From NCBI GenBank assembly GCA_020440745.1, contig JAGRNM010000091.1:1-6010 (forward strand): a stretch of DNA of 6,010 bases, given 5' to 3'. Positions 1 through 6,010 of this stretch are shown here, one piece after another (position 1 is the stretch's first letter; every line of letters starts with the position of its first letter). Both the position numbers and the translations under genes were made by a program. The stretch comes from Deltaproteobacteria bacterium (GTDB taxonomy: Bacteria > UBA10199 > DSSB01). The notes below the pieces were generated by a model, which ran no database searches, was not told the DNA's origin, and was given only the letters and a program-made list of their open reading frames with translations.

Positions 1-12
1 ATTTGACATATT

Positions 13-27
13 TTAAGCAAAGCTTAA
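13..27. other. Short perfect inverted repeat downstream of ihfB
   Basis: TTAAGC and GCTTAA flank a 3-nt AAA loop, 23 nt beyond the ihfB stop. On the minus strand it could form a 6-bp, AT-rich hairpin, but the bases after it (AATATG) are not a T run. It may contribute to transcript ending or stability after ihfB, or it may be chance. The remaining bases of 1-50 hold nothing I recognise. Confidence 0.3.
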
Positions 28-50
28 GGTTTGAAAAGTAAAAATCAAAA

Positions 51-353
51 TTAAGCAGAAGCAGAGGTTTCAATACTTTCGTTGATGCGATGCTTCAACT
101 CTTTACCTGCTTTAAAAAAGGGCACTTTACGGGAGCGTACAAATACTGTTTCTCCTGTTTTAGGATTGCGACCTTCTCTAGAATCACGACTACGAATTTC
201 AAAAGAACCAAAGCCTCTAATCTCGATTCTGTCCCCTTCCTTAAGGCTATGCATCATTTGTTCAAAAATAGTGTCGATAATTAAATCTACTTCTTTTTTG
301 GAAAGAGTTTTTAGTTCTTCAGTGATTGTTTCAACTAGATCACTTTTATTCAT
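51..353 (-). CDS. ihfB: Integration host factor beta-type DNA-binding protein (HU/IHF family)
   Basis: Small basic DNA-bending protein of the HU/IHF family, acting as a dimer in the nucleoid and in site-specific DNA architecture. The 100 residues cover the whole fold: two N-terminal helices (about 3-38), the signature GDRIEIRGFGSF at 40-51, the beta arm with RNPKTGE at 62-68 carrying the intercalating proline (Pro64), and VPFFKAGKELK at 77-87. GDRIEIRGFGSF and the FKAGKEL ending are closer to E. coli IhfB than to HU, and the position after rpsA and sppA is typical for ihfB. The last eight or so residues (SIETSASA) extend past the usual end and are not basic. The ATG is preceded by a strong purine-rich ribosome binding site (AGGGGGA, 359-365) at 5 nt spacing. 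The gene lies 32 nt after sppA and is probably in the same operon. A homodimeric HU-like role cannot be excluded, since no ihfA is visible here. Confidence 0.93.
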   Translation of the reverse strand: MNKSDLVETITEELKTLSKKEVDLIIDTIFEQMMHSLKEGDRIEIRGFGSFEIRSRDSREGRNPKTGETVFVRSRKVPFFKAGKELKHRINESIETSASA

Positions 354-385
354 AGGTGTCCCCCTGTCCGTTTTTTTTAAAAAAA

Positions 386-1270
386 TTAAAAAGAGTAATA
401 AGCTTGACTCCCTGCCTGAGCCTTAAGTTCAAGAAAAGTTCTTAAAAAAGTCCTACTTAAAAACTTTTCTAAATTTTCCAGACGATCATCAGGATAAATA
501 ACTTTGGCATCTTCTGGAAGCTTTAATTGTTCTTTAGCTAGTTCTATAGCTCGGTCTTCGTTACCCAAAGAGTCCACTAGTTTATACTCTAATGCTTGTT
601 CTCCAGTAACCACTCTTCCGTCGGCAATTTTTTCAAGTTCCTCTAAGGGTATTTTTCTACCTTCAGCTACATCTTTTTTAAATTGCTCGTGTAGATTTTG
701 CAAGATGGATTGCAAAAATTCTCTTTCTTCGGGTTTGAGTTCACGCAAAGGAGAACCTACATCTTTTAATTTTCCTGACTTCAGGGTTTCGGCATCAATT
801 TTTAAAAAATGAATTAAGTCTTGAAGATTGGCGTAATCCATACGCACCCCGATAGAAGCCGTCAAGGTCCCCGCGTTAGCAACGATTTGATTGGCTGCAA
901 CGGCGGCATAATAACCTCCAGAGGCCGCGACTGAACCCAAAGAGGCAATGACAAGTTTTTCTTGAGAGAGTTTTTTAATACCCTCATGAATTTCCTGACT
1001 AGCCCCCACCACTCCTCCCGGAGAATCAATGCGCACAATAACACCCTTAAGGTCGTGGTTTTGTCTAATAGTTCTTAATTTTTTAAGAAAGCTTTTGGAC
1101 TCATGAATAGGACCGATAAGCTCAACAACCGCTAAGTCCGCGTGAGCGCTGTAGTCTGTCTCAGGTGGATTAGCAATGGCAGCAATAAGGCCTATAAAAA
1201 CAAAAATAACAAATAAGCCTCCCAATGATAAGAAGCTAATTAATAAGATCCAAGGGAGTTTACTTTTCAC
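386..1270 (-). CDS. sppA: Signal peptide peptidase SppA, short 36K type
   Basis: Membrane-bound serine protease of family S49 that degrades signal peptides left in the membrane after secretion. The 294-residue protein has an N-terminal hydrophobic anchor (about 7-33) after a short basic start, then a single protease domain facing the periplasm. Visible motifs are RIDSPGG (80-86), GSVAASGGYY (112-121) with the nucleophile Ser117, NAGTLTASIGV (132-142) and SGKLKDVGSP (165-174) with the general base Lys169. The 52-residue gap between Ser117 and Lys169 equals that between Ser147 and Lys199 of Bacillus subtilis SppA. The length fits the single-domain type rather than the 67K duplicated E. coli enzyme. 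The start is GTG, chosen because AGGAG lies 7 nt upstream, the anchor follows directly, and the next Met is residue 144. It begins 36 nt after rpsA and ends 32 nt before ihfB, which suggests co-transcription. A SohB- or phage-type S49 peptidase is less likely given the size and context. Confidence 0.95.
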   Translation of the reverse strand: MKSKLPWILLISFLSLGGLFVIFVFIGLIAAIANPPETDYSAHADLAVVELIGPIHESKSFLKKLRTIRQNHDLKGVIVRIDSPGGVVGASQEIHEGIKKLSQEKLVIASLGSVAASGGYYAAVAANQIVANAGTLTASIGVRMDYANLQDLIHFLKIDAETLKSGKLKDVGSPLRELKPEEREFLQSILQNLHEQFKKDVAEGRKIPLEELEKIADGRVVTGEQALEYKLVDSLGNEDRAIELAKEQLKLPEDAKVIYPDDRLENLEKFLSRTFLRTFLELKAQAGSQAYYSF

Positions 1271-1277
1271 CGAAGGA

Positions 1278-1282
1278 CTCCT
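1278..1282 (-). promoter_or_regulatory. Ribosome binding site of sppA, inside an imperfect inverted repeat
   Basis: Read on the minus strand, AGGAG lies 7 nt before the GTG start of sppA and supports that start. It forms the 3' arm of an inverted repeat (1278-1295) whose 5' arm is CTCCC, around the palindrome AACTAGTT. In the mRNA, CUCC can pair with GGAG, with one C-A mismatch before the AA/UU pairs, so the site could be partly masked. The ribosome binding site itself is clear. Masking is inference. Confidence 0.7.
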
Positions 1283-1306
1283 AACTAGTTGGGAGGGAAC
1301 GATTAA

Positions 1307-2959
1307 CTATTCTGTTTCCTTTTTTAAGAAATCGGATAAAGTAGCAGTAGCTTCACCCTGTTTGGCCCTAAAGTCTTTTAAGGCAGCCTTTTCCGTAGAT
1401 TTATGGAAACTCTTTAAACTACAGATAATACGTCTGTCTTTATCATCAATCTGGATGACTTCTACTTCTAACTCTTCACCCTTTTCAGGGACTAGACCAT
1501 CTAGTTCTTTTTTAGGAATAATTCCCTCAAGACCATCTCCTAAGTCTAAGAAGGCAGTTCCATTTTCTACATGGTCAACCTTAACTTTGACATGGGATCT
1601 TGGGCTAAATTGAGAGTTAACTTTTTCAAAAGGATCTCCAGGAAGCTGTTTGATCCCTAAAGAAAAACGTTCGTTTTCTTGATCCACATTAAGCACCACT
1701 GCCTCAACTTCGTCACCTTTTTTATAAAGCTCACTGGGGTGCTCAACTTTGTTTTTCCAACTAAAGTCGCTGATGTGGACTAAACCATCAATGCCTTCTT
1801 CAATTTCTAAAAAGATACCAAAGTCAGTTAGATTCTTAACAACACCTTTAATAACGCTTCCTTTGGGATACTTTTCTTCAATCAGACTCCAAGGATTGGG
1901 TTCAATCTGCTTCATGCCTAAGGAAATACGACGACTACTGGAGTCAAAATCTAAAACAACGGCTTCAATCTTATCGCCAAGGTTGACGATTTTAGAAGGA
2001 TGTTTAGATTTTTTACCCCAACTCATTTCACTGACATGAACTAAACCTTCCACGCCTTCTTCTAATTCGATGAAAGCACCATAGTCAGTGACATTAACAA
2101 CTTTACCAGTGACACGGTCTCCTACAGGAAATTTCTCAGGTACTTGCTCCCAAGGATCTGGGATTAGTTGCTTCATGCCCAAACTTACTTTACCGCTTTT
2201 AGAGTCAAATTTTAGAACCACTACTTTAATGGTTTGGTTTATATTGAGTACTTCTGAAGGATGATTAATACGGCCCCAAGTCATATCCGTGATATGCAAC
2301 AAACCATCCACACCGCCTAAATCCACAAAGGCGCCATAGTCGGTAATATTTTTAACTTCTCCTTCAACAACCTGGCCTTCTGCTAGGTTAGAAAGTAATT
2401 TACTGCGTTGAGCTTCTCTTTCTTTTTCTAAGATAAGCCGGCGGCTAATGACGACATTACCTTTGGCCTTATTAAGTTTTAGGATTTTAAAATCCATTTT
2501 TTGGCCAATAAGTTTGTCTAAACTTTTAATAGGTTTTAAATCGATTTGACTTCCGGGTAAGAAGGCACGAACTCCTCCTACATTAACAACCATGCCACCT
2601 TTGATTTTATTGACAGGGACTCCTTCAATAATACCATCTTCGGACTCAACTTTAGCTAGTCGATCCCAAGCTTGTAAGGCATCGGCTTTTTCTTTACTAA
2701 GCACGACGCTACCCCGTTCGTTTTCTGGGGATTCAAAAACTACTTGGACTTGATCGCCTACTTTGACTTTGACTTCTCCGTCTAAGTCACGAAACTCATC
2801 TAAGTTGATTTCGCCTTCGGACTTAAAGCCAATATCCACGATGACTGAGTCACGGGTTATTTTGACAACCGTGCCTTGGGCTAATTCATTTACTTGAAGC
2901 GGGTTTTGTTGTTCACTAGCTTCAAAAAGTTTTGCAAAATCTTCAGTTTGATAATCCAT
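1307..2959 (-). CDS. rpsA: 30S ribosomal protein S1
   Basis: Ribosomal protein S1, which binds mRNA leaders on the small subunit and helps unfold and dock them for initiation. The 550 residues contain six S1-type OB-fold repeats at about 26-89, 107-175, 193-263, 278-350, 365-437 and 453-517, followed by a charged tail of about 30 residues. Repeats 3 to 5 are the most alike, each with a TDYGAF- or TDFGIF-like segment (206-211, 291-296, 378-383), a GLLH/GLVH-I/V-S/T segment and an HPSE/HPSK segment. These are the canonical RNA-binding repeats. Repeats 1 and 2 are divergent, as expected for the ribosome-docking half in E. coli S1, and repeat 6 is also divergent. Six repeats and this length are normal for proteobacterial S1. 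The ATG follows a full AGGAGGT, though at a long spacing. No ispH or cmk domain is fused to it. The gene has its own likely promoter and appears to head the rpsA-sppA-ihfB operon. Confidence 0.98.
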   Translation of the reverse strand: MDYQTEDFAKLFEASEQQNPLQVNELAQGTVVKITRDSVIVDIGFKSEGEINLDEFRDLDGEVKVKVGDQVQVVFESPENERGSVVLSKEKADALQAWDRLAKVESEDGIIEGVPVNKIKGGMVVNVGGVRAFLPGSQIDLKPIKSLDKLIGQKMDFKILKLNKAKGNVVISRRLILEKEREAQRSKLLSNLAEGQVVEGEVKNITDYGAFVDLGGVDGLLHITDMTWGRINHPSEVLNINQTIKVVVLKFDSKSGKVSLGMKQLIPDPWEQVPEKFPVGDRVTGKVVNVTDYGAFIELEEGVEGLVHVSEMSWGKKSKHPSKIVNLGDKIEAVVLDFDSSSRRISLGMKQIEPNPWSLIEEKYPKGSVIKGVVKNLTDFGIFLEIEEGIDGLVHISDFSWKNKVEHPSELYKKGDEVEAVVLNVDQENERFSLGIKQLPGDPFEKVNSQFSPRSHVKVKVDHVENGTAFLDLGDGLEGIIPKKELDGLVPEKGEELEVEVIQIDDKDRRIICSLKSFHKSTEKAALKDFRAKQGEATATLSDFLKKETE

Positions 2960-2972
2960 TTTTTTTTAAAAA

Positions 2973-2979
2973 ACCTCCT
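2973..2979 (-). promoter_or_regulatory. Shine-Dalgarno sequence of rpsA with a long A/T-only spacer
   Basis: On the minus strand AGGAGGT is a near-complete match to the 3' end of 16S rRNA. It is separated from the rpsA ATG by 13 nt made only of T and A (a T run followed by an A run that continues into the start codon). Usual spacing is about 5-9 nt. No closer in-frame start is visible, and the N-terminal sequence after this ATG leads into S1 repeat 1. The A/U-rich stretch is the sort of single-stranded RNA that S1 binds, so autoregulation is possible but is inference. Confidence 0.75.
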
Positions 2980-3014
2980 AAGGGTCGAATTTACCTTACA
3001 AAAAGGTGGGAGGT

Positions 3015-3044
3015 CCTATAGGGTTCCTTAGCCTTAGATGTCAA
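3015..3044 (-). promoter_or_regulatory. Sigma70-type promoter for rpsA
   Basis: On the minus strand a perfect -35 box TTGACA (3039-3044) is followed after 18 nt by TATAGG (3015-3020), a four-of-six match to TATAAT. Transcription would start near 3007-3009 and give a leader of about 50 nt before the rpsA ATG. It lies in the only sizeable gap between genes, upstream of a highly expressed gene, where a promoter is expected. The weak point is the -10 box, which lacks the conserved final T. Confidence 0.6.
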
Positions 3045-3099
3045 GGAGGCTTTTTTATTTATCTTTTAGTTTTTATTAATCCATCAAGTAGCTTTTGAC

Positions 3100-3116
3100 C
3101 CCCTATTTAATAGAGG
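3100..3116 (-). terminator. Small hairpin after aroA, possible weak terminator
   Basis: About 8 nt past the aroA stop codon, the minus strand reads CCTCTA, a 5-nt loop, then TAGGGG: a 6-bp stem with one G-U pair. No T run follows on this strand, so it is not a classic intrinsic terminator. Its place between the aromatic block and the rpsA promoter is the only support for a boundary role. It may instead be chance or a processing site. Confidence 0.25.
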
Positions 3117-3124
3117 CTCTTTTA

Positions 3125-4435
3125 CTACTTCTGGTACTGACCCCCTAAGCTTTTAAAGTGCTCCCAAAATTGCGGATAGGAGGTGGCTACGGGGTCAATA
3201 TTTTGGATTTTAACAGGAGCACTAGCAAAATTACCGGCAATGGCCAGGGTCATGGCTAAACGATGGTCGCCATGGCTTTGTACTTGACCCCCTTTAAAGG
3301 CCTGTGGACCCTTAATCTTCCATCCATCTTCTTTGCTTTGTACAAAAACCTGTAGTTTACCCAATTCTTCTTCTGTGCTTGCAATGCGATCGCTTTCCTT
3401 CACTCGGAGCTCGGCAGCATCGCGGACTTCACTCAATCCCTCAGCCTGGGCGGCGGCCACTGATAAAATGGGAATTTCGTCCACTAGACGGGGGATTAAA
3501 TCTCCCTCAATTAAAGTAGCTTTTAAGCTTTGGCTTTTTACTTCTAGGTCAGCTACTTTTTCTCCTCCCACCTGACGAAGGTCTTTTTGATGGATGAAAG
3601 CCCCCATGGCCTCTAGCGCCTCTAAAATGCCTGTACGAGTAGGATTAATGCCTACGTTTTTAATCATGACCTTAGATTGGGTCCCTAAAAGACCTCCCAC
3701 CAAAAAAAAGGCAGCCGAGCTTATATCTCCCGGGATTTCTAAGTCTTGAGCAGGTAGAGAAGAGGGTTTTTGAGAAAAAATTAATAAATTCTGTTGTGGG
3801 TCTTTTTTTAAGGATACTCCCTTACCTTGCAGCATGACTTCAGTATGGTCTCGACTGGAACCCCCTCCCCTGATCTTGATCTCACCTTGCGCCCAAAGCC
3901 CGGCTAATAATAGAGCACTCTTTACCTGGGCACTAGCGATGGGCATTGTATAGTCAATTCCTCTTAAGGGTTTGCCAATAATTTTGATGACGCGTTCTTT
4001 GGGAGAAGCCCTCATTTCTTCAATCTGGGCTCCCATCTGACTTAAGGGCTCGATGACTCTTCCCATGGGTCTTTGATTAAGACTCTCATCTCCGGTTAAA
4101 TAAGTCGTAAAAGCTTGGCCTGCCAATAAACCCATCAATAAGCGAAAAGTAGTGCCAGAATTACCACAATAGAGAGGCTTGGCAGGGGCTTTGAGTCCTT
4201 GCAAGCCAACTCCATGAACCATCACTTGGCTTTTGCCTATTTCAATAGAGACACCTAATTGGCGAAAACACTCAATGGTAGACAAGACGTCTTCCCCTAG
4301 GAGAAGTCCTTTTAGATGGCTGGTTCCTTGAGCCAAGGCCGAAAACATAATAGCGCGATGAGAAATAGACTTGTCTCCCGGTACCGTAATCTCTCCTTGA
4401 AAAGATCCGGTAGGCTTAATGTAAATGTCACTCAT
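3125..4435 (-). CDS. aroA: 3-phosphoshikimate 1-carboxyvinyltransferase (EPSP synthase)
   Basis: Cytoplasmic enzyme of the shikimate pathway. It joins phosphoenolpyruvate to shikimate 3-phosphate to give EPSP, the precursor of chorismate. The 436-residue length is normal and both inverse alpha/beta domains are complete. Visible motifs are PGDKSISHRA (19-28), GNSGTTFRL (91-99), QRPMGR (121-126), SAQVKSALL (168-176), RDHTE (195-199), NPTR (264-267), LVDEIP with Asp319, LRVKESDR with Glu347 (343-350), and HGDHRLAM (388-395). Asp319 and Glu347 correspond to E. coli Asp313 and Glu341. The GDKS, SAQ-K, R-x-H-[ST]-E and N-x-T-R set matches the definition of class II EPSP synthases, while the residue equivalent to E. 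coli Gly96 (and CP4 Ala100) is Gly94. The start overlaps the tyrA stop as ATGA, which suggests translational coupling; an AGGAAA sequence lies about 10 nt upstream. The stop is TAG. In relatives cmk often follows, but not here. Confidence 0.98.
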   Translation of the reverse strand: MSDIYIKPTGSFQGEITVPGDKSISHRAIMFSALAQGTSHLKGLLLGEDVLSTIECFRQLGVSIEIGKSQVMVHGVGLQGLKAPAKPLYCGNSGTTFRLLMGLLAGQAFTTYLTGDESLNQRPMGRVIEPLSQMGAQIEEMRASPKERVIKIIGKPLRGIDYTMPIASAQVKSALLLAGLWAQGEIKIRGGGSSRDHTEVMLQGKGVSLKKDPQQNLLIFSQKPSSLPAQDLEIPGDISSAAFFLVGGLLGTQSKVMIKNVGINPTRTGILEALEAMGAFIHQKDLRQVGGEKVADLEVKSQSLKATLIEGDLIPRLVDEIPILSVAAAQAEGLSEVRDAAELRVKESDRIASTEEELGKLQVFVQSKEDGWKIKGPQAFKGGQVQSHGDHRLAMTLAIAGNFASAPVKIQNIDPVATSYPQFWEHFKSLGGQYQK

Positions 4436-5301
4436 AGTTTTTGTCTTTCCTGAGAGACTTCTTCAAAGTACTTTGTTAAACTTTTAAAATCTTTTCTCTC
4501 TAAAGCTTTTTCAATCTTATTTAGGGATTTAGAAAAATTTTGTAGCGCTTTTAATAAGGGTTTTTGATTTTCTTTGGCAATGCCAATCCACATTTCCGGA
4601 GAGCTTGCCGCCAAACGACTAGTGTCTAAAAAACCAGAACCCGCATAGGCAAGCCCCAAACCCTGATCTATATTTAATTGAGAGTGCATCAAGGCATAGG
4701 CTAACATTTGAGGCAGATGACTAATATTAGCTAACAAACGATCATGAGCTTTAGCCTCTAAAAAAACAGGTTTAGCTCCCAGCTTTTGAATTAATTTTTT
4801 AAAATTATTTTTTAATTTTTTGGCGATGGGTTTTTTTTCTTCTTGTGGGTTAGGGCATAAAAACCAAAATTTTTCTTTAAAAAGATCTAGCCTAGCTTGG
4901 GCCATACCGCTTTGATGGGAACCAGCCATAGGATGACCTCCCAAAAAGTAAACCCCTTTAGGTAAGAGTTTGGGTAGCTGGGAAACCAAACTCGCTTTAG
5001 TAGAACCTAAATCCGTGAGTAAAGTCTTAGGCTTTAAAAAAGGCCCAATCTCTTGAACCAAAGAAATCATACTATCGACGGGCGTCGCTAAAACAACTAG
5101 GTCAGCCTCTTTGACAGCCTCTTTTGCAGAGTCAAAGACCTGGTGACAGGCTTTTCTTTTAAGAGCTAAGCCACGGTTTTTAGGGCTTCGGTTATAGCCG
5201 TAGATTTGGGAACTTAGTTTTTTATGCTGTAGATCTAAAGCTAAAGAACCTCCCAATAGACCTAAGCCTAAGATTGCAATTTTTTCAAAAATGGGTGCCA
5301 C
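4432..5301 (-). CDS. tyrA: Prephenate dehydrogenase (TyrA family)
   Basis: Cytoplasmic oxidative decarboxylase that converts prephenate to 4-hydroxyphenylpyruvate for tyrosine (arogenate is an alternative substrate in this family). With the GTG at 5299-5301 as residue 1 the protein has 289 residues, the normal size for a single-domain TyrA. An N-terminal Rossmann domain shows GLGLLGGS (12-19), then TDLGSTK (96-102), GGHPMAG (121-127) with the likely catalytic His123, ISHLPQ (193-198) and LDTSRLAASSPEMW (225-238). The C-terminal half is the helical dimerisation domain. No ACT domain follows, so tyrosine feedback through such a domain is not expected. The end of beta strand 2 reads GYNRS, lacking the Asp usual in NAD-specific members. 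The frame is open upstream to a TTG at 5383-5385, which would add 28 Ser/Arg-rich residues overlapping pheA; I prefer the GTG because the Rossmann motif then starts at the usual distance. Both starts have weak ribosome binding sites. The stop overlaps the aroA start. Confidence 0.93.
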   Translation of the reverse strand: MAPIFEKIAILGLGLLGGSLALDLQHKKLSSQIYGYNRSPKNRGLALKRKACHQVFDSAKEAVKEADLVVLATPVDSMISLVQEIGPFLKPKTLLTDLGSTKASLVSQLPKLLPKGVYFLGGHPMAGSHQSGMAQARLDLFKEKFWFLCPNPQEEKKPIAKKLKNNFKKLIQKLGAKPVFLEAKAHDRLLANISHLPQMLAYALMHSQLNIDQGLGLAYAGSGFLDTSRLAASSPEMWIGIAKENQKPLLKALQNFSKSLNKIEKALERKDFKSLTKYFEEVSQERQKL

Positions 5302-5327
5302 AGTATTAATCTTAATATTGGAGTTTT

Positions 5328-6010
5328 TTATCGAGGACGACCTACTTCTTTGGGATATGAGCCTAAGTATTGAAGGTATTGACAAAACTTTTCCATTTTT
5401 TCAATGGCCTTTTTAACTTTAGGCTCTTGAATATGACCATCTAGATCAATAAAAAAAACATATTCCCAAGTGCGTTTTTTTAAAGGTCTGGATTCGATTT
5501 TGGTTAAATTAATCTTAGCTTCGCTTAAGGGTTTTAAAATTCTAAATAAAATACCAGGCTGGTCTTTGACAGAAAATAAAATCGAGGTCTTGTCCTGACC
5601 AGTCGCTTGGGTTTCTTTTTTTCCAATCATCACAAAGCGGGTAAAATTATTACTATAGTCCTCGATACGACGTCTTAAAATATGAAGGCCATAGATACTG
5701 GCAGCATGTTCGCTGGCAATAGCTGCGCTTCCCTTTTTTTGACTGGCCAATTGGGCAGCTTTACTGGTGGAATTAACACCCGTTAAGGTTGCCTTAGGCA
5801 AATGGTTTTCTAACCAAGTACGGCATTGGGGCAAAGCATGGGGATGGGAGTAAACGTGTTTAATGGATTCTAGCTTTTTTTCTTTGCTTAATAAACAATG
5901 GCTAATACTTAACTGGACTTCGCCACATATTTTGACACTAAACTCGCTAAAAAGGTCTAAGGTATTAGTCACCACACCCTCAATGGAGTTTTCAATAGGA
6001 ACAATCCCAT
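5328..6010 (-). CDS. pheA: Prephenate dehydratase with C-terminal ACT domain, 5' end outside window
   Basis: Converts prephenate to phenylpyruvate, the last step before transamination to phenylalanine. Only the last 226 residues are present. The frame stays open to the window edge, and the visible start GIVPIENSIEGVV is the conserved core motif of the dehydratase, so the gene begins upstream; the GTG at 5973-5975 is internal. Counting from the first full visible codon, the HPHALPQC segment is at 55-62, the essential TRF motif at 123-125, and the ACT domain follows from about 144, with GILF (152-155) and ESRP (172-175), the phenylalanine-binding signatures. Feedback inhibition by phenylalanine is therefore likely. 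Whether an N-terminal chorismate mutase (AroQ) domain is fused, as in many proteobacterial PheA proteins, cannot be seen. The stop is TAA, about 26 nt before the preferred tyrA start, which suggests one aromatic operon. Confidence 0.96.
   Translation of the reverse strand, partial: GIVPIENSIEGVVTNTLDLFSEFSVKICGEVQLSISHCLLSKEKKLESIKHVYSHPHALPQCRTWLENHLPKATLTGVNSTSKAAQLASQKKGSAAIASEHAASIYGLHILRRRIEDYSNNFTRFVMIGKKETQATGQDKTSILFSVKDQPGILFRILKPLSEAKINLTKIESRPLKKRTWEYVFFIDLDGHIQEPKVKKAIEKMEKFCQYLQYLGSYPKEVGRPR

Noticed and set aside
3..8. Plus-strand TTGACA that could be a -35 box
   Set aside because: No TATAAT-like sequence lies 16-18 nt downstream, and a transcript from here would only run antisense into ihfB.
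862..1044. Minus-strand 60-codon frame inside sppA
   Set aside because: It lies in another frame of the same strand as the intact sppA, which has all its catalytic motifs, so this is a frame shadow.
1176..1613. Plus-strand open frame of 145 codons across the rpsA-sppA junction, and other plus-strand frames of 60-114 codons
   Set aside because: They lie opposite well-supported genes, have Ser/Leu-rich compositions typical of antisense shadows, show no known motif and have no convincing ribosome binding sites.
1307..2959. Repeated similar segments across rpsA that look like DNA repeats
   Set aside because: They are the S1 domain repeats of the protein, conserved at residue level and diverged at DNA level, not a separate repeat element.
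3031..3056. Plus-strand AGCCT/AGGCT hairpin followed by a T run, resembling an intrinsic terminator on the plus strand
   Set aside because: The perfect stem is only 5 bp, there is no plus-strand gene for it to end, and it overlaps the -35 box of the rpsA promoter on the other strand. The T run is more simply part of the AT-rich upstream region.
5973..5975. GTG as a possible pheA start
   Set aside because: The frame stays open upstream to the window edge and encodes the conserved dehydratase segment GIVPIENS, so this codon is internal.

Overview
The window holds six protein genes, all read from the minus strand. In transcription order they run from high to low coordinates: pheA (5' end outside the window), tyrA, aroA, rpsA, sppA and an ihfB-type gene. 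I see no rRNA, tRNA, CRISPR array, insertion sequence or phage gene. The order aromatic amino acid genes / rpsA / sppA / ihfB, the rpsA of 550 residues with six S1 repeats, and an IHF-beta protein together suggest a Gram-negative bacterium of the Deltaproteobacteria in the broad sense (including Bdellovibrio- and Myxococcus-like lineages). The DNA is AT-rich by eye, with many A and T runs. I cannot name a species.

Region 3125-6010 is the aromatic amino acid block. pheA (prephenate dehydratase with an ACT regulatory domain) and tyrA (prephenate dehydrogenase) draw on prephenate for phenylalanine and tyrosine. aroA (EPSP synthase) makes the precursor of chorismate. pheA and tyrA are about 26 nt apart, or overlap if an alternative TTG start is used. 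tyrA and aroA share an ATGA overlap. The three look co-transcribed and translationally coupled.

Region 2960-3124 is the only sizeable gap between genes. Read on the minus strand it holds a small hairpin just after aroA, then a good sigma70-type promoter (TTGACA, 18 nt, TATAGG), then a leader of roughly 50 nt with a full Shine-Dalgarno sequence and an A/T-only stretch before the rpsA ATG. The genes cmk and often ispH, which sit between aroA and rpsA in many relatives, are absent.

Region 51-2959 is a translation, envelope and nucleoid block. It contains rpsA (ribosomal protein S1), sppA (membrane-anchored signal peptide peptidase with its Ser/Lys dyad) and ihfB (DNA-bending protein), separated by gaps of 36 and 32 nt, so probably one operon from the rpsA promoter. 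Positions 1-50 hold only a short hairpin and no gene.

This is ordinary housekeeping DNA and I found no undescribed system. The points that merit a second look are the missing cmk, the unusual rpsA and sppA translation-initiation regions, the tyrA start and its cofactor residue, and the class II motif set in AroA.
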